Source: Hofstenia miamia
Lineage: Eukaryota > Xenacoelomorpha > Acoela > Hofsteniidae
Assembly: GCA_900660155.1 (NCBI GenBank)
Contig: CABFPE010000346.1
Coordinates: 404,829 to 468,828, forward strand
Direction of reading: 5' to 3'
Length of the DNA: 64,000 nucleotides
In this document: piece after piece, positions 1 through 10,153 of the stretch
How positions within the stretch are numbered: position 1 is the stretch's first letter
Layout of the letters: each line of letters opens with the position of its first letter
The notes under the pieces: model-generated
Databases searched by the model: none
What the model was told of the DNA's origin: nothing
The model's input: the letters and a program-made list of their open reading frames with translations, nothing else
Position numbers and translations under genes: made by a program

Positions 1-716
1 GCAGGTCTTCCGACCATGATAATACAATTTAGGCCCGTAAGACCGCTGCGTCAGAAGGGCCTTCAATAGTTTGTTTCCACAGACCACATATAAGACAAAA
101 CAATAAGGAATATTCCCTAAATCCAAAACTGCCTAGAGTTTGATATAATGAAGAGTACATTGTTTAAGAAACTTTTTGCGCAGATTATTTTAAAAAAGGT
201 TAGAAAAAATCCTACCACCCAGATATTTTGCTGTGACGCATTTGTCGTTAAAAAATTCAAAAAATCTTGGTTTTCCAACTTTGAGGGCCTACAGCGCCAA
301 ATGGTTTGAGAATTCTGCCTTAGCCCTTGACTAACTTTTGCTACAAGAATATGTTAAATTTTTTCGAAAATTCGAAAAAAATTTTCAAAAAAAAATTAGT
401 GAAGAAACCAAAAAATTTTTTAGTTACAAAACAGGTCAATATGCGTACCATTCAAAAGCTCTTATCAATGCGCATCTTTTTTCTAAAGGTCATTTTGCAT
501 TTCGTCTGGTTAGTTTTCGAGATATTTGAGGTTGAAATGTAGGCAAATTCCAAAAAACACGAAAATATCTAAAGTCAAGAAGCGGTCGAGTTTATTTTTT
601 GAAAAGTGCCAATCGTAAATATCCATTCGAAAGTACTTTTGAAGCGCTACATTCCTATGAAAAAATTTTTCAATTCGGATAAAAATCTGCAGAATGAAAA
701 GAGCTTTCGAATGAAC
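1..716. other. Intergenic, no gene seen
   Basis: AT-rich DNA left of the mariner. Two short overlapping reading frames at 327-542 look like chance A/T-run translations and resemble no family I know. Confidence 0.5.
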
Positions 717-718
717 TA

Positions 719-746
719 CGAGGTGTGATCAAAAAATACGGTGAAT
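719..746 (+). repeat. mariner left terminal inverted repeat
   Basis: 28 bp that match the reverse complement of 1995-2022 exactly. It begins directly after the TA at 717-718 and is the expected transposase binding and cleavage site. Confidence 0.95.
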
Positions 747-911
747 GAATTTTTATAGCGGCAACTGCTGATGCTACATCCGTATGCTGTAATTTGTCCA
801 GTAGCGTGATCAACTGAGACAGGCCGGGACAAGTTGCAATACGTTCGAGCTTGTCAGTCAGCTACCAGAGCCGCTAGAGTGACGTTGAGTTTATCGTGTC
901 TGTCGCGCAAC

Positions 912-1951
912 ATGGATTTCGAACAACGCATTAACATTAAGTTTTGTTTTAAGTTGAAAAAGAACGCCAAAGAAGCTCACGAAATGTTAAAATCGGTGTA
1001 CAGCGATAATGTGGTAACTCTGAAGACTGTTTACAAGTGGTATGACCGATTTAAAAACGGAAATGAGTCTGTTGAAGACGAGCAGCGTGCGGGACGTCCA
1101 GTAACCTCAAAAACAGATGAAAATGTGCAAAAAGTGGAAACAACGGTTCGTTCAAACAGGCGAATGACTATTCGAGAACTATCCGAAGACCTTAACATCT
1201 CGTACGGTTCCGTTCAAAGCATTTTAACTGATGAGTTGCAAATGAGATGAGTGAGTGCGAAATTTGTTCCCAGACTTTTGAGTGATGAACAGAAGAAAAA
1301 TCGTGTGTCAGTTTGCACGGAGTTGAAGGATCGTCTTCATGCAGATTCAGAATTCATGGCCAAGATTGTAACTGGAGATGAAAGTTGGCTATGACCCTGA
1401 GACCAAAATGCATAGTTCTCAATGGAAAACCAGTTCATCTCCTCGCCCTAAAAAAGGCACGTCAGTCAAAATCCAACATCAAGGTCATGCTCATTATTTT
1501 TTTCGATAGTGAGGGCTTAGTGCGATCTGAGTTCGTTCCAAGGGGAACAACTGTAAACTCTGAATTTTAAAAGGGCGTACTGCAACGTTTGCGAAACGAC
1601 ATACGAAGAAAGCGACCACAAAAAAGGGCCAATGGCTTCCTTCTTCATCACGACAACGCGCCGTGTCATACCTCGCTTCTCATTCGCTAGTTTGTTTTTG
1701 CCGGAAAAAGTGTTCTTGTCTGTCCACATCCGAAATACTCACCGGAAGCACCATTCGACTTCTGGCTGTTCCCAAAAATTAAAACTGTGCTTAAAGGAAA
1801 ACGTTTTGACACCATTGCTGACATTGAGAGGGCCATGACGGAGCAACTGAAAGCCCTCCCGAAAGACGCCTTCCAGAAATGCTTCCAGTCATGGAGTCAA
1901 CGTTGGGATAAGTGCATTGCTAGCCAAGGACAGTACTTTGAAGGAGATTAA
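912..1951 (+). pseudogene. mariner transposase pseudogene
   Basis: Reading from the ATG at 912, the first 113 codons give the paired helix-turn-helix DNA-binding half typical of mariner transposases (begins MDFEQRINIKFC; second HTH around RRMTIRELSEDL). The frame is stopped by TGA at 1248-1250. After that the catalytic half is still readable: first aspartate in VTGDESW (about 1370-1388), second in HHDNAPCHT (about 1653-1680), third in SPEAPFDF. The last two are 34 positions apart, as in the mariner D34D signature. Damage: the TGA at 1248, a frameshift directly after GDESW (about 1389), TAA at 1567, and a TAG in the D2-D3 interval near 1690. The natural stop is TAA at 1949-1951. Total length is close to the usual ~345 residues, so decay is by point changes and not by truncation. 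Confidence 0.92.
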
Positions 1952-1994
1952 ATCAAATTCTATGTAAGCTTATTACTTTTTTTAATAAAAAATT

Positions 1995-2022
1995 ATTCAC
2001 CGTATTTTTTGATCACACCTCG
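1995..2022 (-). repeat. mariner right terminal inverted repeat
   Basis: 28 bp, the exact inverted copy of 719-746. It ends directly before the TA at 2023-2024. Confidence 0.95.
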
Positions 2023-2024
2023 TA

Positions 2025-5000
2025 ATTACAAGGAAACTTTGAACAAGCAATTGCGTTTGTTTGAATAATCAGCAATCTCGGAGTCCGCGCAGCAATTAAC
2101 TACTTGGCAATATTATATAAAAATATCTATAGAATTAAACATCCAATCAAATTCGTTTTTAGTGTTAATGTTTTGAATCAGTAATTGAGGTGTTGATTAT
2201 AATCTTCCAGTGATAGAAAACACAATTCCTATTAAACTTAATTGATGAATAAATAAGTGGCCGTGCATCAAAATAGTGCTAGTCTGAACGCAATTTCATC
2301 AAATTGATGTACATCAAAAAGACGCTCGTTTGAACGCTCCCCAATTTTGATAGATTCATCAAAAAAAACAGATATCAAAAAGATTCTCGTCTGAACTCAC
2401 CAATAACGAGGAAGAAATTAGACGGATTGAGAAGAAAGTTGAATTCGAAAGCTTAACAGAGAAATCGTCCAGTACTTACAGCAACTCCGAATACGCAAGT
2501 CAATGTACGAATCTCCCACAAGCTCAACTCACTTCACAACAAAACCAAGACGAGGAACGGAATCTGTGCTTGCACCAGACATCGCTTCTACATTAGACCG
2601 CAGTAAAATATCAGATCGGAAAACCAGTTTACAATAGTAGCAACTTTTAAAGCATTGGGAAGAGGCTTAAAAAACTCTTCTGCCATGAAGTTCTAGAAGG
2701 AGATTCTGTATGAAATTCGAAAAATAAAAGCTGCAAAAATAAAATCTAAGTTAATCGAAAAGTTATCAATTCGAAATTTACGAATTCTAAGGGATCATCT
2801 ATTTTCAGAGCATTGGGAGATTGGCAATTAACTTAAAATGTGATTGCAATAGGTATGATACTACCGCAAGAAATTCTGGACTATATAGTAGGGCAGCAAC
2901 GTTGCTAGAGAATAAACATTGTCAGAAATTTCTCAATTTTTCTTTCCGGTATCGCATATACTAACATGTTATTAAGGCCATTTTTGGCAAACCATTTAGT
3001 GAGAGCCAGAGATCGAACATCGAAGTGTTTTCTAACTTTATACAGAGTTGGAATTTCGTTGACAAACACTGTTATTAAACAGCAGATTCGTAGGTTTTAC
3101 AGACTTTATTTGTTAAGTGTAGTTTTCTTAAATCATAGGAGGATTTGCTTTCTTTTACAAAACGGGCATTATTGGTGTTTCAGCCACAGCTACTTGATAA
3201 TTATAAGGAATATCTCGTATTGACGTTCATGCTTCTCGCTGACCATTCGCATTGAAAATTTAGCTTCCAATTTCCTGGACCATACAATCATGAAAATTTG
3301 AGAACAAAAATTATTTAGTCACTGACGATGGCTCTATTACCCGATTTCTTGAACGAGACACCCTCTTTGAGAATTGATTACTTTAACCTATTCAAATCAT
3401 TGGTGTACATAAAATTCCCGCTCACATGTAGGTCATCAGCCGATGCAGTACTAAATGGCGTTGTTTTTGTGAAAATCGAGACAATCAAATCGGTTAATAA
3501 AAGCTTTTCTGAATCAGCATAAATAGATATTCGACGTCGTTTAGTATCTCAGTGAATCCATTACACGAAATTTTTCATGTTTTGCATCTTCTGTCAGTCA
3601 TTGTATTGCACAGCATAAATTTTTCTCAGAATACTCACAGTAATTAAATTTTCATTATATATGAAATGCACACAATCCAGAGCAGAATGGCAATTTTTGC
3701 TCAGAATTTAGAGTTTTTGCCATAATATATAGGAACATTTATGGCTACATCTAGGTCATCTAGTGTTTGAGAATTTATCAATTTTTAATCCAATAACATA
3801 TAGAATATTTGATATTGTTCATGGAAGATTAGAGCAAATTTTCTACTTCTTCTATGCCACAATATTGTCACAATTTTTGTTATTTATCTTTAATGATTTC
3901 TTCAAAATCATTTAAAACTCCGATTATTTACAAACTGAAAAAGCTATACAAAATCTGAGAGTACCCTAGCATAGAAGAGAGTCTTTTCTTTATCTACATT
4001 CTAAAATTCTACTAGATTGCAAACTTTTGTAGGCGCAGCTTTGCGCGAAATCTCTGGTCCAAGCATTAGCAGAACAATAATTCTTTTAGTGCTTGCATGT
4101 GTTATCTATCTAAGAACAAAGTATAAGGTAGTCTTTATAAATTTGATTCACTAAGAATTGGGAATAAGAAGAATGTGAAACCTTCGAAAAAATTGTTGAA
4201 AAACATGTAAAAACGTTTTGTGTCTTTAAAGTAGAACTAGGCAGATTAGGTTAATTATACTAATGCAGTTTTCTAATGTACTGGTTAACAATACTAATAT
4301 TATATTTATAGAAAATGTTTCAGAACAAGTTTTCAAACAGAAATGAATAGCAACGTATGCATTAGAAAACTTACTTCTTTATTTCATGTTTCTTCTAAGA
4401 CTTCAACTTTCTAAAAGTTGTTGAACCAACCATCTAACAATTAATCATTCGGCCACTAGAATTTTCTTTTTTTTTCGAGATAAGGTTGCTTAAGTGACAT
4501 TTAAAATGAAGTCGGGAAGTTGTAATCTAATGACACTTTATGTCTTTGATAGAAATTTGTTATTGACTTGGTTATAGATAATAAACAAATTCTCTGATAT
4601 AATATATTAAGTTATCAATGATATGAATATACTTGAAGAGAGCTTAGAAACTCTTTTGAGGAAAAATGAAATTAGAACAGAAAATCTATTGGCATTTATT
4701 GTATGAAGTGTTTTGCTCTATTACAAGTGGCCTGATGGAACTACAAATCACAATTTTTTGATTTTATTACAAGAAATATTTTGATGTAAGATTTTCAACT
4801 ATGTATCATATATATATTTCAATAATCACTTGAAGAATCATTTCACTTATATAAAAATCACTGGGTAAGTATGCCTCATACTTGAAGAACGATGAATAAA
4901 AATGGTACAAGAATTTACTGCCATTACACATAAAACTGGTAATCTACAATAAATTACTATTGATTTTTAATGTCATTACCTTGTTTTTGAATTTGTGTTA

Positions 5001-5396
5001 GAGAATTGTTGCGTACAATTTATTACAAAAATTGAAAACTTATATATTATTATTACTTTTACTATTTTGAGTTTGGTTTTGGGAACTTTTCGGCATTTTG
5101 TAAAAAAGGTGTAATTTTTTTTATAGAAGCAAAATGTGTGTCATGATGCTATGTAAATATAAGGTTACGAACAAGTCCTACTCTAATGTATACTTATACA
5201 CTTCATGCGCCATTAGGGTATTTAGAAGTATTTGCATTAATAAAAACTTGGGAAAAGAGTAAATTTTAAGACTCTAGTTTTTTATAGTGTTGAATAGAGA
5301 AGATCAATGCTAAAAATTGTTGTTCTTGTGATAGGCAAGTTTTGAGCTTTAGATCCTTCTTAACTCAAGTACGAGAAATCCAATAAACGCCGCTAG
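2025..5396. other. Intergenic, weak degenerate repeats
   Basis: No gene recognised. Around 2268-2400 there are three loosely related copies of a short motif (CATCAAAA followed by a CTCGT/CTAGT TGAAC stretch), perhaps the remains of a repeat family. A stretch at 2400-2580 can be read as a hydrophilic glutamate/lysine-rich peptide and might be an old transposon fragment. The rest is AT-rich DNA without long reading frames. Confidence 0.4.
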
Positions 5397-5453
5397 ATGT
5401 CCTGCATTATCTATTGCATATATGTCTGCATTACTGCAATACATGCGATAGAA

Positions 5454-5967
5454 ATGAACCTACAACAGATTTACCCTATAGCATTCAATTTAACTGTTTT
5501 GTTAGTGTCCATCATTCTAATTTACAAATTCGCTACATTAGATCCTACGAAGCAAGGATTTTTCTGCAATGACATGGAAATACGATATCCAGCTGTTAAA
5601 AATGAAACAGTTCCACCTATATTGATGTTTATCCTGCTTTTTGTACCCGCACTCTCAATTATTGTAATTTCTGAAGCCATCACTGCCTTCTTAACACAAA
5701 CGTCTGCAGCTAAGCGAGCACTAGCCATTCTCAAAGGAGTAATCTGTACAATTATCAATCTGTTCGTTGGAGTTTGCATTGTTACATTTGTCACCGAAAT
5801 TATAAAAACCACAGTTGGAGAGCTGCGTCCAAACTTCATAGATGTGTGTAAACCAAATTGGGACAAACTAAACTGCTCATCAGACCCCATGCATTATGTT
5901 TCCGAACCTTTCTGTACAATAACAGATGAGTTGATCCTGACTGATCTTAGAAAATCATTTCCCTCAG
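5454..5967 (+). CDS. PAP2/wunen-like lipid phosphate phosphatase, 5' exon (partial)
   Basis: Encodes about 171 residues of a type-2 phosphatidic acid phosphatase of the wunen/LPP kind, membrane enzymes that remove phosphate from lysophospholipids and phosphatidate. Visible: a first membrane span at residues ~8-24, the family GFFCND motif near 35-40, further spans near 55-75 and 95-117, the first catalytic signature KTTVGELRP (K-x6-RP) at 118-126 followed by FIDVCKP, then SFPSG, the start of the second signature. The reading frame runs on to 6059, but CAG|GTAAAA at 5965-5973 is a good splice donor exactly after the first base of the glycine codon. I therefore infer that the exon ends at 5967 and that the catalytic His and the third signature lie in later exons. 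None was found before the gap at 6883 or after it. The start at 5454 is preferred because an upstream in-frame ATG (5397) adds residues not typical of the family. Confidence 0.78.
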
Positions 5968-6882
5968 GTAAAATGCTTTATTCACTGGTGCTTATGCACT
6001 TAATTACTTATTACAAAAATGTCCCAAGAATATATATGAACTGCCCTCACAAAAGTTAACTCTTTTAAATAGAAATATCTTGAACGAAATAGTAGTGCTT
6101 GGCGTTAAACAGTTTATTAATGGAATGATTATATAAATACTAATGCATACGAATTTTTACTAATCACAGCTTTGCAAAAAGTGCCATTTATTATTAGAAA
6201 ATCATTAAATCGGATTTTTCATTTGAATAAGGATTTTGAATTTTCATAAACTTTAATGAATATGCATGCACACATGTATGCATCTTGGAATCAATTTTGA
6301 AAAAGAGTTATATTTTGCGTAAAAATCCATTAGCTTTTCTTCACTCTGATAGATAGCCGGTCATTGCGGCATATCTACCTAATTCTAATAATCCGTTTAG
6401 GCCGTTTTGGACACAGCTTCAACATTACAAACGCATGGAGTTTTCAAAAATTGACATTTATGTTTAATTTATTTCTGTTACGATAAATTTATAAACATTT
6501 ATTCTCTTTGCATGGTTCGTTACAAAAAATTCAATAGATTAAAATGGCATTTAGTTTGGTTTTGGTTGTTTTCGTTTTTTGCTGCTCACTAAGTTTTTTT
6601 CCAATATAAATATATATATATATATGTTCAAAGTTAATTTACTGAGATTCATATAATTATTTGACATTAATACAAAAACGTTTCGACTATATTATAGTCA
6701 TCGTCAGTTAACAATATTTTTGCGGTAATAAGAGTTTACAATATACTACACTTTATAATTTAATGATATTGCATACACTAAAATAATTTAATCTCATTCT
6801 TGCCTAAATTACATTGTTTATTCATGATGTTTTCTTTGTTATGTTGCTTAATTAATAGAGCCTCACAGATCTTAGTGTGTGC
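5968..6882. other. Probable intron or 3' flank of the PAP2 gene
   Basis: Begins with the inferred splice donor. AT-rich, with a (TA)n run near 6608-6624. No continuation exon carrying a histidine after SFPSG was recognised here. Confidence 0.4.
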
Positions 6883-7882
6883 NNNNNNNNNNNNNNNNNN
6901 NNNNNNNNNNNNNNNNNNNNNNNNNNNNNNNNNNNNNNNNNNNNNNNNNNNNNNNNNNNNNNNNNNNNNNNNNNNNNNNNNNNNNNNNNNNNNNNNNNNN
7001 NNNNNNNNNNNNNNNNNNNNNNNNNNNNNNNNNNNNNNNNNNNNNNNNNNNNNNNNNNNNNNNNNNNNNNNNNNNNNNNNNNNNNNNNNNNNNNNNNNNN
7101 NNNNNNNNNNNNNNNNNNNNNNNNNNNNNNNNNNNNNNNNNNNNNNNNNNNNNNNNNNNNNNNNNNNNNNNNNNNNNNNNNNNNNNNNNNNNNNNNNNNN
7201 NNNNNNNNNNNNNNNNNNNNNNNNNNNNNNNNNNNNNNNNNNNNNNNNNNNNNNNNNNNNNNNNNNNNNNNNNNNNNNNNNNNNNNNNNNNNNNNNNNNN
7301 NNNNNNNNNNNNNNNNNNNNNNNNNNNNNNNNNNNNNNNNNNNNNNNNNNNNNNNNNNNNNNNNNNNNNNNNNNNNNNNNNNNNNNNNNNNNNNNNNNNN
7401 NNNNNNNNNNNNNNNNNNNNNNNNNNNNNNNNNNNNNNNNNNNNNNNNNNNNNNNNNNNNNNNNNNNNNNNNNNNNNNNNNNNNNNNNNNNNNNNNNNNN
7501 NNNNNNNNNNNNNNNNNNNNNNNNNNNNNNNNNNNNNNNNNNNNNNNNNNNNNNNNNNNNNNNNNNNNNNNNNNNNNNNNNNNNNNNNNNNNNNNNNNNN
7601 NNNNNNNNNNNNNNNNNNNNNNNNNNNNNNNNNNNNNNNNNNNNNNNNNNNNNNNNNNNNNNNNNNNNNNNNNNNNNNNNNNNNNNNNNNNNNNNNNNNN
7701 NNNNNNNNNNNNNNNNNNNNNNNNNNNNNNNNNNNNNNNNNNNNNNNNNNNNNNNNNNNNNNNNNNNNNNNNNNNNNNNNNNNNNNNNNNNNNNNNNNNN
7801 NNNNNNNNNNNNNNNNNNNNNNNNNNNNNNNNNNNNNNNNNNNNNNNNNNNNNNNNNNNNNNNNNNNNNNNNNNNNNNNNNN
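6883..7882. other. Assembly gap (1000 N)
   Basis: Exactly 1000 N. The round number suggests a fixed-size scaffold gap of unknown true length. It may hide the missing PAP2 exons. Confidence 0.99.
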
Positions 7883-8768
7883 AAGCATATGTAATGGGAT
7901 GCACTTTGAAAATGCTACTTTTAAGGCATTTAAGCTACGATCGCAAAAACTATGTCGTAGATTGCTCTGATATTTTAATACTAGCTAATACTATATGATT
8001 TATCAATGCTATCAAATTTTCAAGTATCTCTGACATAGGGTTTGTGAGATTTAGCAGCAAATCCCTAGAAATATAGCTTTATATTATATGTAATTTAGCA
8101 ATTTTAAGAACTGAGTTTGCCAAGCTTTTATAAATGTGTTAAAATATTGTATTTGCGATATAGAACTATTGAATTCGTACGTGGCAATGTAGAAATTTTG
8201 AAGATTGGTGAAATTCTGACTGAGCGACAGGGTCCCAAAATAGTTAGGTTCAATAAATTTGCGAAGTTCTTGAAATCTAGAGATTATAGACGTTGCAAAT
8301 CTACTAAACATGACTAATATATTGTATGCATTTAAGAATGGGTTCCTCCCCCTCTGTGTCAGAGGGGGTGTGTCAGTAAAACCAACTCGGAATATTATTA
8401 ACAAATCAATTAGTTATAAATTATATGGAATTTTTGTATGATATTTTTGAAGATAATGTAAAAATTTTTAATCTTTGATGAAAATTGTAAACATATTTTG
8501 AATTATTTGCATTTTATGGTTCGAGCTTTTTGTGCTCAATTCCTATTAACACATTAAAACTTCCGATTTTTTTTGGGGGGACCATCTTTGGATACTCATC
8601 TCCATGAGTCTTTATTGCATTGACATAGTTTAAATACAAATTGATTCGAGCTGAATAGTTTCATGATAAACTTATTTTTAATTTTGGGATTTTTTCAATT
8701 TTCACTATTTTTAGAGTGATAAATGCCACTGATTAAAATTCGTCATTGTTACATAACACATTCTCTTA
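7883..8768. other. Intergenic with a GC-rich hairpin
   Basis: No recognisable gene. Two overlapping opposite-strand frames (8084-8404 minus and 8117-8317 plus) have no family signature. A perfect 9 bp inverted repeat with a 3-base loop lies at 8348-8368 (CCCCCTCTG / CAGAGGGGG). Confidence 0.45.
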
Positions 8769-8772
8769 TTAA

Positions 8773-8858
8773 AGGGGGTGCCACACGATTAGTCTTTTTA
8801 CTATAGTAAAAAACTTTTTTGACTACAGTCAAAAGACTAACCGTGTGGCACCCCCCAA
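8773..8858. repeat. Extra terminal copy forming a long hairpin
   Basis: The left end of the outer element is followed within about 60 bases by an inverted copy of itself (8837-8858, ending GTGTGGCACCCCCC). The 86 bp can therefore fold into a hairpin with arms of about 25 bp. It looks like a short two-ended element fused to the left end of the longer one. Confidence 0.8.
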
Positions 8859-9721
8859 AAAGTGACTTTTGCGGTTTACGATTAGTCAAATTATGAAATA
8901 GAAATTGTTCTATTTGAAAATGACTATAGTCAACTTATTGTAATTTTGAAAGAAAATGGGAATTTCGATTTTAAATAACTGCACTTTCATCTTCAATGTC
9001 ATTAATAAATAAACAATATAATTAAGATCGTGGCGTTAAGATTGGCGCAAACAAACAACTTGTCGAAATTGTTGTAGCGTGTTTTAAACCCAATTCCATT
9101 GCATTGGAGAGAGAGCTGTTTCAAAGGCTAGTTGATTGCGTAGCTATTTTGAATTTTCTATAAAGATTGCAACCTGCTAATTGGGTTAAATGTTTACATA
9201 ATTCTTTACATATGCGGTTGTTTATGAGTGATCAATTAACTATTCAATACACATTCGTGAGCGTAGAATATGAGGCCTATTTAATACATCACCCGAAATG
9301 GTCTCCCGTCACCTACAGTTGAAATGTAATTATAGCGACTCCACTTCCCAATAAACAATTTCAGTGGTAATCACGAGAAGTACACGTGGAGAACAACACG
9401 AACGTTAGTGGAAATCACGTGGAAGACACTAATTAGTAATTTTTGTACATGTATATCCAATGCAATTTACGCAGAAACCTCTTTTGACTATTAGTCAAAT
9501 TTTTTTACTAGAGCTGGGCGCCACCGCGCTGCACCGTCGTAGCCGAGCTTTTCGCACGCCCCGCCGCCGAGAGTTTTGAAACGGCGTGGAAACATTCAAG
9601 AAATAATGGTTTGAACAACAAAATTTCAAATTGTTCGTAGTACAATTTGATTGAAAATTTGGCTATTTACAATTTTCGATTCAACATTTATATTATATAA
9701 TCCTTAACCTTGTTCTGCCCA

Positions 9722-9741
9722 TTGTACACTATAGTGTACAA
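9722..9741. repeat. Perfect 20 bp palindrome in piggyBac left end
   Basis: TTGTACACTATAGTGTACAA is a perfect palindrome directly inside the left terminal repeat. Variants recur at about 10078-10130 (with GTGCATTATAATGCAC) and about 12443-12505 near the right end. They are likely subterminal recognition sites for the transposase. Confidence 0.85.
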
Positions 9742-10153
9742 ACTAATTGTTTGCCTGCAAATGTTGTTCCTTTTAAAAATTTCAGGAAATACGACAAAGT
9801 TGTACTGCAAATGTCACTCTAATTATTATCAAGTAATAAAGTGGAAGCAAATAGTTTTGCGACATGACCTAATTGATAATCAAAATGTTGCATATTCCAT
9901 TTTGGGTAAATATAATGTTTTTCACAGACTATGCAAATGCAACCTCATGTAGCCTGCTCAGTATATATAACTAAGTAACAGAAAAATTTGTAAGTAATAT
10001 TTCAATATTGAATTACAAGATCAGCAAAATTTTAGTTGAATTGGGCATATACATCAAGAACTCAATTTCATTTTAAGTTTGTGCATTATAATGCACAGTG
10101 GTCGTTTGAATAGTTTGTACATTATAGTGACTTGATGCATATATTTGTTTAAG

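Larger units (their letters stand above)
719..2022 (+). mobile_element. mariner transposon, full length, decayed
   Basis: A 1304 bp Tc1/mariner element. The two ends are perfect 28 bp inverted repeats (719-746 and 1995-2022, starting CGAGGTGTGATC). Each is flanked by a TA dinucleotide (717-718 and 2023-2024), the target-site duplication expected of this superfamily. It encloses one transposase reading frame with several disabling changes, so the copy cannot move itself. Its intact ends could still be used by a transposase supplied in trans. Confidence 0.95.

Noticed and set aside
1632-1838. Separate plus- and minus-strand frames inside the mariner
   Set aside because: Out-of-frame readings of the transposase C-terminal half.
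5522-5890. 122-codon minus-strand frame
   Set aside because: Antisense shadow of the PAP2 exon, which has clear family motifs on the plus strand.
5968-6059. PAP2 continuation ending MNCPHKS
   Set aside because: Begins at a strong splice donor and does not match the family beyond it. Treated as intron read-through.
6800-7998. Five long reading frames on both strands across the first N run
   Set aside because: They are open only because N codons contain no stops. No real sequence supports them.
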